6,081 nt of DNA from assembly GCA_937892025.1 (NCBI GenBank), contig CALAVA010000366.1, positions 1 to 6,081 on the forward strand, in the 5' to 3' direction. This document shows positions 1 to 4,591 of the stretch, one piece after another. Within the stretch, counting starts at the first letter, position 1. Every line of letters starts with the position of its first letter. The notes beneath the pieces were generated by a model that made no database searches, was not told where the DNA came from, and saw only the letters and a program-made list of their open reading frames with translations. The translations under genes were made by a program, and so were the position numbers. The stretch is from an uncultured Bacteroidales bacterium. Its GTDB lineage: Bacteria; Bacteroidota; Bacteroidia; Bacteroidales; WCHB1-69.

Positions 1-740
1 CTCGTTATACCGGCCTACCATTAGAAAAATTTGGAAAAGATATCGTATTGACCAATTTTAGATATTATGTGGAATTGTTCGCAGGTTGGTATCAAGTAGA
101 TATTATCGGAGAAGATAAAGAAATGCTAAACGCCACCGCTAACAATATTACAATTATCAATTTTTCAATGGGTAGCCCTATGGCAGCCACTATCATGGAC
201 CTATTAACAGCCATTAACCCTAAAGCGGTGCTGTTTTTGGGAAAATGTGGAGGTATTAAAGCATATAATAAGTTAGGAGATTTTATTTTGCCCATCGCTG
301 CCATTCGTGGAGAAGGTACCTCCAACGACTATTTCCCACCTGAAGTCCCTGCATTGCCCGCATTTAACCTGCAAAAAACAACCTCAACCAGCATTATGGA
401 TATGGGCTTTGATTATTGGACAGGTACTGTTTATTCTACCAACCGCCGAGTATGGGAGTATGACGAAACCTTTAAAAACTATTTAAAACAAATAAGAGTT
501 ATGGGGGTGGATATGGAAACCGCAACACTCTTTAGCGTAGGATTCTTTAACCATATCCCTACAGGGGCATTGCTACTTGTCAGCGACAACCCTATGTTAG
601 AAAATGGTATCAAAACTATAAAAAGTGATAAATTAGTAACTGAAAAATTCGTGAACAACCATCTGCAAATCGGTATCAACTCCCTTGAAAAACTGATGGA
701 AGATAATCTCGTTTTAAAACATCTTAGATTTGAATTATAA
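1..740 (+). CDS. amn: AMP nucleosidase, 3' part (5' end beyond left edge)
   Basis: AMP nucleosidase hydrolyses the N-glycosidic bond of AMP to give adenine and ribose 5-phosphate, a cytoplasmic purine-salvage step. The frame is open from base 3 to the TAA at 738-740 (245 residues visible) and begins with RYTGLPLEKFGKDIVLTNF, which matches the region near the N-terminus of short Bacteroidetes AMP nucleosidases (about 260 residues, from memory), so perhaps 10-20 residues are missing. Nucleoside phosphorylase-fold landmarks are visible: NFSMGSP followed by AATIMDLL (about 159-210), VLFLGKCGG (230-256), RGEGTSNDYFPPE (307-345), the VDMETAT segment with its ribose-contacting glutamate (507-527), and LLLVSDNPM with the likely catalytic aspartate (585-587). 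The TTG at 48 is an internal leucine, not the start. The next gene begins 17 bases after the stop, so co-transcription is likely. The family call is firm; only the start is unseen. Confidence 0.93.
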   Translation, partial: RYTGLPLEKFGKDIVLTNFRYYVELFAGWYQVDIIGEDKEMLNATANNITIINFSMGSPMAATIMDLLTAINPKAVLFLGKCGGIKAYNKLGDFILPIAAIRGEGTSNDYFPPEVPALPAFNLQKTTSTSIMDMGFDYWTGTVYSTNRRVWEYDETFKNYLKQIRVMGVDMETATLFSVGFFNHIPTGALLLVSDNPMLENGIKTIKSDKLVTEKFVNNHLQIGINSLEKLMEDNLVLKHLRFEL

Positions 741-757
741 TTAAAAATATATATAAA

Positions 758-1408
758 ATGCATGTAGCAGTAGCAGGAAACATCGGCTCGGGTAAAACAA
801 CCTTGACCAAAATGTTGGCCAAACAATTAGGCTGGGTGCCAGAGTTTGACAATAATGATAATAATCCATATTTGATTAGTTTTTACGAAGATATGCAACG
901 TTGGTCATTCAACTTGCAAATATTTTTTCTCAACAATCGATTCAGACAAATCGTCAATATCAAAGAATCTAAAAAAATGGTTATTCAAGATAGAACTATT
1001 TTTGAAGACGCTTATATCTTCGCACCTAATTTGCATGATATGGGACTGATGGCTACAAGAGATTTCCAAAATTATCTCTCTTTGTTTGAACTGATGAATA
1101 AATTTATCAAACCACCTGATTTGCTTATCTACTTAAAAGCATCTGTCCCTACTTTGGTGGAACAAATACAAAAACGAGGCAGAAAATATGAAAGTACAAT
1201 TAGAATCGATTATCTGCAAAATCTCAACGATAGATATAATGCTTGGGCGGAATCCTACCAATTCGGCAAAATTTTAACCATTGATACCGATAAAATTAGA
1301 TTCGCAGACAAGCAAGATGATTTGGCATACATCATCGAAAGAATGAACACCGAAGTCTATGGATTGTTCAATGAAGAACCTAAACGAAAATCCAAAAAAA
1401 CAAAATAA
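758..1408 (+). CDS. Deoxynucleoside kinase (dNK family)
   Basis: This is a cytoplasmic deoxynucleoside kinase that transfers phosphate from ATP to the 5'-hydroxyl of a deoxynucleoside, feeding the dNTP salvage pool. At 216 residues it has the usual family length. Seen directly: a P-loop GNIGSGKT at residues 7-14; a glutamate at 29 in the place of the family's catalytic base, within PEFDNNDNNPYL; the substrate-side helix MQRWSFNLQIFFLNNRF (46-62); a DRT motif at 78-80 corresponding to the family's DRS/ERS; and an arginine-containing lid RGRKYES at 140-146. The C-terminus is a basic tail, KRKSKKTK. The ATG at 758 lies 17 bases after the amn stop in an A/T-rich gap with no Shine-Dalgarno sequence, as is common in Bacteroidetes. 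Substrate preference (deoxyadenosine, deoxyguanosine or deoxycytidine) cannot be read from the sequence, so I give no symbol. Its place beside amn fits a purine-salvage role, which is inference. Confidence 0.92.
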   Translation: MHVAVAGNIGSGKTTLTKMLAKQLGWVPEFDNNDNNPYLISFYEDMQRWSFNLQIFFLNNRFRQIVNIKESKKMVIQDRTIFEDAYIFAPNLHDMGLMATRDFQNYLSLFELMNKFIKPPDLLIYLKASVPTLVEQIQKRGRKYESTIRIDYLQNLNDRYNAWAESYQFGKILTIDTDKIRFADKQDDLAYIIERMNTEVYGLFNEEPKRKSKKTK

Positions 1409-1431
1409 TAAAATCACAAAATAACATATCC

Positions 1432-2181
1432 ATGAATTTTATCGCTATCATTCCAGCTCGGTTTGCCTCCACAAGGTTCCCAGGAAAACCATTAGCAATT
1501 ATTGACGGAAAAACAATGATTGCCAGAGTCTATGAACAAGTCTGCAAAGCAAATTGCTTCTCACAAGTATGGATCGCAACTGATGATACGCGTATTGAAA
1601 CCGAAGCACAACATATCGGAGCAAAGGTGAAAATGACAAGTACAAAGCACCGCTCTGGAACAGAAAGATGTGCCGAGGTGGTCTCTAAAATTACCTGCAA
1701 CGAAAATGATGTCATCGTTAATATTCAAGGAGATGAACCTTTTATTAATCCACAACAAATAATAGAATTGACATCTTGTTTTAACAATGAAGAGGTGCAA
1801 ATCGCTACATTGTTAAAACAAATAACTGACAATAATCTCATACAAAACCCTAATGTGGTCAAAGTAGTTACCGATTTGCAGAATAATGCCCTCTATTTTA
1901 GTAGAAGTGTCATTCCTTATCTTAGAAACAATACCTCACAAACTCCAACTTATTATCAACATATCGGTATCTACGCTTACAAGGTCGCTGTCTTACAAAA
2001 AATTGTTGCCTTGCCTATGACTAACTTGGAAATAACAGAACAATTGGAGCAACTACGTTGGTTAGAACATGGATTTAAAATTCATACACATATCACAGCA
2101 ATAGATTCGGCTATCGGTATTGATACCAAAGAAGACTTGGAATTGGTTATAAATCTACTGAAAAATCATAAATTGTCTTAG
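1432..2181 (+). CDS. kdsB: 3-deoxy-manno-octulosonate cytidylyltransferase (CMP-Kdo synthetase)
   Basis: KdsB activates Kdo with CTP to give CMP-Kdo and pyrophosphate, the donor for the inner core of lipopolysaccharide; it acts in the cytoplasm. The 249-residue length is typical. Family motifs appear in order: the nucleotide-binding IPARFASTRFPGKPL (7-21), ATDD (49-52), SGTER (75-79), NIQGDEPF with the metal-binding aspartate (97-104), YFSRSVIPY (155-163), HIGIYAY (177-183), EITEQLEQLRWLE (200-212) and GIDTKEDL (229-236), whose aspartate usually contributes to metal binding. No key residue is missing. It starts at the ATG 23 bases after the kinase stop and ends with TAG only 3 bases before the next ATG, suggesting translational coupling. 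Its presence implies a Kdo-containing outer membrane. Kdo synthesis genes other than this one are not in the window. Confidence 0.96.
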   Translation: MNFIAIIPARFASTRFPGKPLAIIDGKTMIARVYEQVCKANCFSQVWIATDDTRIETEAQHIGAKVKMTSTKHRSGTERCAEVVSKITCNENDVIVNIQGDEPFINPQQIIELTSCFNNEEVQIATLLKQITDNNLIQNPNVVKVVTDLQNNALYFSRSVIPYLRNNTSQTPTYYQHIGIYAYKVAVLQKIVALPMTNLEITEQLEQLRWLEHGFKIHTHITAIDSAIGIDTKEDLELVINLLKNHKLS

Positions 2182-2184
2182 ACT

Positions 2185-3294
2185 ATGGAGCAACTTATCA
2201 AACAATATGTACAAATACATCAATCATTGGCATTAAAAGGATTAGGGCAATTTACCTTACAATATCAAAGTGCAGAGCGACATCCTATCGTACATAAATT
2301 TACGGTGCCGGGTAACTATCTATGCTTTGAAGCAAATACCAACATTGAAACTACTGAAAGGTTTGTCTATTTTGTCGCCGAAAAGAAACATATTGACAAA
2401 CAAGAGGCTTATCGTCTAATTGAGGACTATATTAATAATATATTGAATAACTTTGACAAAGAACAAGAAGTTCACATGGGAAAAATGGGAACCTTTGTCC
2501 GCAATCAGATTGGAAAATTAGATTTTCAACCCGCATTAGATGTGGACTTGTCCCCAGATAGTTTCGGATTGGAACCTTTTGAATGGGAAAATACATTGAT
2601 AAAAAAACAAACAGAAAACACCTCAAAAAAAGACAAGTCAATCACGCAAACCAAACAACCTGACAACAAGAAATCAATAACAGAAAATAAGGATACTACT
2701 CAATCACAAAAAACGGAAGTACACCATAAAAAAAGTGGCTGTGGATTTAAAATTTTATTGATTTTAATTGCCTTCCTTTTGTTGTTGGTTCTATTGGCTT
2801 TGATAGGCAGATTATGCTATCCGCAAAAAATAGAAGAGTGGACAACACAGATAGAAACGCAATATAAAAAACATTTCGTGCATACCCCAATGGACACTTT
2901 GGCACTATCAATGGATACAAATGTGATTGAAACACAAGATGAAGAATTGCCAAACAATATGTTCACAGAATGGGAGGATACTATTACAAATGGAAATGAA
3001 GAAGAAGTGCAGATAGAAACAAATGATACGATAGAAAATAATCTGAATGCTCCAGCAATAAATGCTGTATCTGAAGTACAGAAAGGATTTTTTGTGGTAC
3101 TAGGTAGTTTTCAAGATGAAGAAAATGCCGAAAATTATTTGAAAGAAAAACAAGTGGAATATCCCAACGCAATGAATTTAGGCAGAGGAAAAACCTCAAA
3201 ATTAATACTAATCGGTATCGGACCCTATGCCAAAGAAGAAGCACAACAATTAATAACCAATCATAAGGTAAAAGGTTGGTTGCTACAAAAATAA
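2185..3294 (+). CDS. Membrane protein with N-terminal HU-like (CCDC81-type) domains and C-terminal SPOR domain
   Basis: This 369-residue protein has a clear three-part layout. Residues 1 to about 130 resemble the paired HU-like domains of Bacteroidetes (HU-CCDC81_bac type): GLGQFTLQYQSA (19-30) and MGKMGTF (99-105) are the glycine turns before a beta strand that mark this fold. Residues 135-184 form a Lys/Thr/Gln-rich linker. A single transmembrane helix spans about 188-212 (FKILLILIAFLLLLVLLALI), with cysteines at 186 and 211 near its ends. After an acidic, Asn/Thr-rich stretch (235-295) comes a SPOR domain (301-368: GFFVVLGSF ... LGRGKTSKLILIGIGPY). SPOR domains bind peptidoglycan stripped of stem peptides, often at division sites. 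Lysines before the helix suggest the HU-like part is cytoplasmic and SPOR periplasmic. A septal or chromosome-to-wall role is inference; whether the HU-like domains bind DNA is unknown. It starts 3 bases after kdsB. Confidence 0.85.
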   Translation: MEQLIKQYVQIHQSLALKGLGQFTLQYQSAERHPIVHKFTVPGNYLCFEANTNIETTERFVYFVAEKKHIDKQEAYRLIEDYINNILNNFDKEQEVHMGKMGTFVRNQIGKLDFQPALDVDLSPDSFGLEPFEWENTLIKKQTENTSKKDKSITQTKQPDNKKSITENKDTTQSQKTEVHHKKSGCGFKILLILIAFLLLLVLLALIGRLCYPQKIEEWTTQIETQYKKHFVHTPMDTLALSMDTNVIETQDEELPNNMFTEWEDTITNGNEEEVQIETNDTIENNLNAPAINAVSEVQKGFFVVLGSFQDEENAENYLKEKQVEYPNAMNLGRGKTSKLILIGIGPYAKEEAQQLITNHKVKGWLLQK

Positions 3295-3311
3295 AAAATA
3301 AAAAGAGAAAA

Positions 3312-4265
3312 ATGGAGAATGTAATTTTAAAAACAGATTTCAGTTTCCCAAACCAAACAAGTTTTTATAAGGGAAAGGTTAGAGATGTCTATGGAATAAA
3401 TGACAATTTGTTAGTGATGGTCGCTACTGATAGAATTTCGGCATTTGATGTCGTCTTGCCTCGTGCTATTCCATATAAAGGACAAGTGTTAAATCAAATC
3501 GCTTCAAAGTTTTTAGACTTGACTGCCGATATTTGCCCCAACTGGAAAATAGCCTCGCCAGACCCCATGGTAACTATTGGACATAAATGTCAGCCTTTTG
3601 CTGTTGAAATGATAGTACGGGCTTATTTGACAGGAAGTTCATGGAGAACTTACAAACAAGGTAAAAGAGAAATATGTGGAGTGCCAATCCCTGACGGAAT
3701 GAGAGAACATCAAAAGTTTGACAAACCTATTATTACACCAACAACAAAAGCCGCAGAAGGACATGATGAAGATATTTCTAAAGAAGAAATCCTCAAACAA
3801 GGTATCGTTTCGCCTGAAGATTATGCTATCTTAGAAAATTATAGCTTAAAACTCTTTCAACGCGGAACTGAAATCGCTGCCAAAAGAGGATTGATTTTGG
3901 TGGATACCAAATATGAATTTGGAAAAAAAGACGGAAAAATTTATTTGATAGATGAAATTCATACACCTGACTCTTCTCGCTATTTTTATGCTGACGGCTA
4001 TCAACATAGATTTGATAACGGACAACCACAACGCCAATTGTCTAAAGAATTTGTTCGCGAATGGTTGATGGCTAATGGATTCCAAGGAAGAACAGGTGAA
4101 AAAGTTCCCGAAATGACCGATGAAAAAGTCGCTGAAATTTCAGATAGATACATTGAACTATATGAAAATATAATTGGAGAACCATTTGTAAAAGAAGATA
4201 CTTCAGCTATATTGAAAAGGGTAGAAAACAATATTTTTAATTTTTTGGATAATAATAAACAATAA
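3312..4265 (+). CDS. purC: Phosphoribosylaminoimidazole-succinocarboxamide synthase (SAICAR synthetase)
   Basis: PurC joins CAIR with aspartate using ATP to give SAICAR in de novo purine synthesis, in the cytoplasm. At 317 residues it is the longer form, rather than the ~240-residue E. coli type. Motifs seen: YKGKVRDVY (19-27, nucleotide-binding loop), ATDRISAFDVVLP (38-50), VEMIVRAYLTGSSWRTY (98-114), TPTTKAAEGHDEDIS (142-156), the signature LVDTKYEFG (196-204), and LIDEIHTPDSSRYF (212-225). All expected core residues are present and the frame is uninterrupted. I chose the ATG at 3312, which follows the preceding stop by 17 bases and puts the conserved KGKVRDVY at the usual distance from the N-terminus. 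The in-frame TTG at 3276 would overlap the upstream gene and add a lysine-rich 12-residue extension without family support. It sits in the same unit as amn and the kinase, so purine synthesis and salvage are probably co-expressed. Confidence 0.96.
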   Translation: MENVILKTDFSFPNQTSFYKGKVRDVYGINDNLLVMVATDRISAFDVVLPRAIPYKGQVLNQIASKFLDLTADICPNWKIASPDPMVTIGHKCQPFAVEMIVRAYLTGSSWRTYKQGKREICGVPIPDGMREHQKFDKPIITPTTKAAEGHDEDISKEEILKQGIVSPEDYAILENYSLKLFQRGTEIAAKRGLILVDTKYEFGKKDGKIYLIDEIHTPDSSRYFYADGYQHRFDNGQPQRQLSKEFVREWLMANGFQGRTGEKVPEMTDEKVAEISDRYIELYENIIGEPFVKEDTSAILKRVENNIFNFLDNNKQ

Positions 4266-4301
4266 ATCGTCTCTCTTTAAGGATTGATTACAAAATGTAA
4301 T

Positions 4302-4505
4302 ATGCAAAGAAAAAGATTTTATAGGATTGTTTTAATCTCCTTTTTGCTGGCTTCGCTTGTGTCTTGTCAAGTAAGAAAAACCTATAAACCTCAAAAAGTT
4401 AAGCATAGAAGATGTAATGACTGCCCGCATTTTTCTCAACAATATGCCGATAAGGATACCCTATGGACAATGAAAAATGTGTTTATACACTCAAAAGATG
4501 TTTGA
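4302..4505 (+). CDS. Small predicted lipoprotein with a CxxC motif, unknown function
   Basis: This 67-residue protein has no function that I recognise. It begins with a basic n-region (MQRKRFYR), a hydrophobic core (IVLISFLLASLVS) and the lipobox LVSC, so signal peptidase II would cleave before Cys22 and leave a 46-residue lipid-anchored mature protein. The residues after the cysteine (QVRKTYKP) are basic and lack the acidic run associated with surface export in Bacteroidetes, so a periplasm-facing location is more likely. The mature part contains CNDC at 38-41 followed by PHF, which might bind a metal or form a disulfide. The start is the ATG at 4302, which gives a normal signal peptide; the in-frame TTG at 4284 would add six polar residues. 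It is the last gene of the plus-strand unit, 36 bases after purC and 22 bases before the terminator. The signal peptide makes it likely to be real despite its size. Confidence 0.72.
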   Translation: MQRKRFYRIVLISFLLASLVSCQVRKTYKPQKVKHRRCNDCPHFSQQYADKDTLWTMKNVFIHSKDV

Positions 4506-4527
4506 TAGAAAATCAATGTTGGTGCCT

Positions 4528-4568
4528 AAAAAAAAGACTGATAGCATTTGCTATCAGTCTTTTTTTTT
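4528..4568. terminator. Bidirectional intrinsic terminator between convergent genes
   Basis: A perfect 10-bp stem, GACTGATAGC (4536-4545) with GCTATCAGTC (4550-4559), closes a 4-nt ATTT loop. It is preceded by eight A (4528-4535) and followed by nine T (4560-4568). The T run serves plus-strand transcripts ending after the lipoprotein gene, and the A run, read as U on the other strand, serves glnS transcripts. It lies 22 bases from the upstream stop and 23 bases from the glnS stop, midway between the two convergent genes. The A and T runs can also pair with each other, extending the helix. It is the only clear intrinsic terminator I see in the window, which supports reading 1-4505 as one transcription unit. 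Confidence 0.92.
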
Positions 4569-4591
4569 AGATACAACGTATAATATAAAAA

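Noticed and set aside
48..50. TTG at 48 as the amn start
   Set aside because: The frame is open to the window edge and the residues before it match the conserved N-terminal region of AMP nucleosidase.
2984..3244. Minus-strand open frame opposite the HU/SPOR gene, and similar antisense frames opposite amn, kdsB, purC and glnS
   Set aside because: These encode low-complexity Leu/Phe/Ser-rich or unrecognisable peptides as complements of real coding DNA, with no family resemblance.
3276..3311. TTG at 3276 as an upstream start for purC
   Set aside because: It overlaps the preceding gene and adds a lysine-rich 12-residue tail not expected in PurC. The ATG at 3312 gives the normal N-terminus.
4284..4301. 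TTG at 4284 as the start of the small lipoprotein
   Set aside because: The ATG at 4302 gives a standard n-region and signal peptide. The TTG adds six polar residues and a stray cysteine.
4287..4301. Short inverted repeat ATTACA-AAA-TGTAAT directly before the lipoprotein ATG, as an operator
   Set aside because: A 6-bp AT-rich match is expected by chance in DNA of this composition, and no second copy or regulator supports it.
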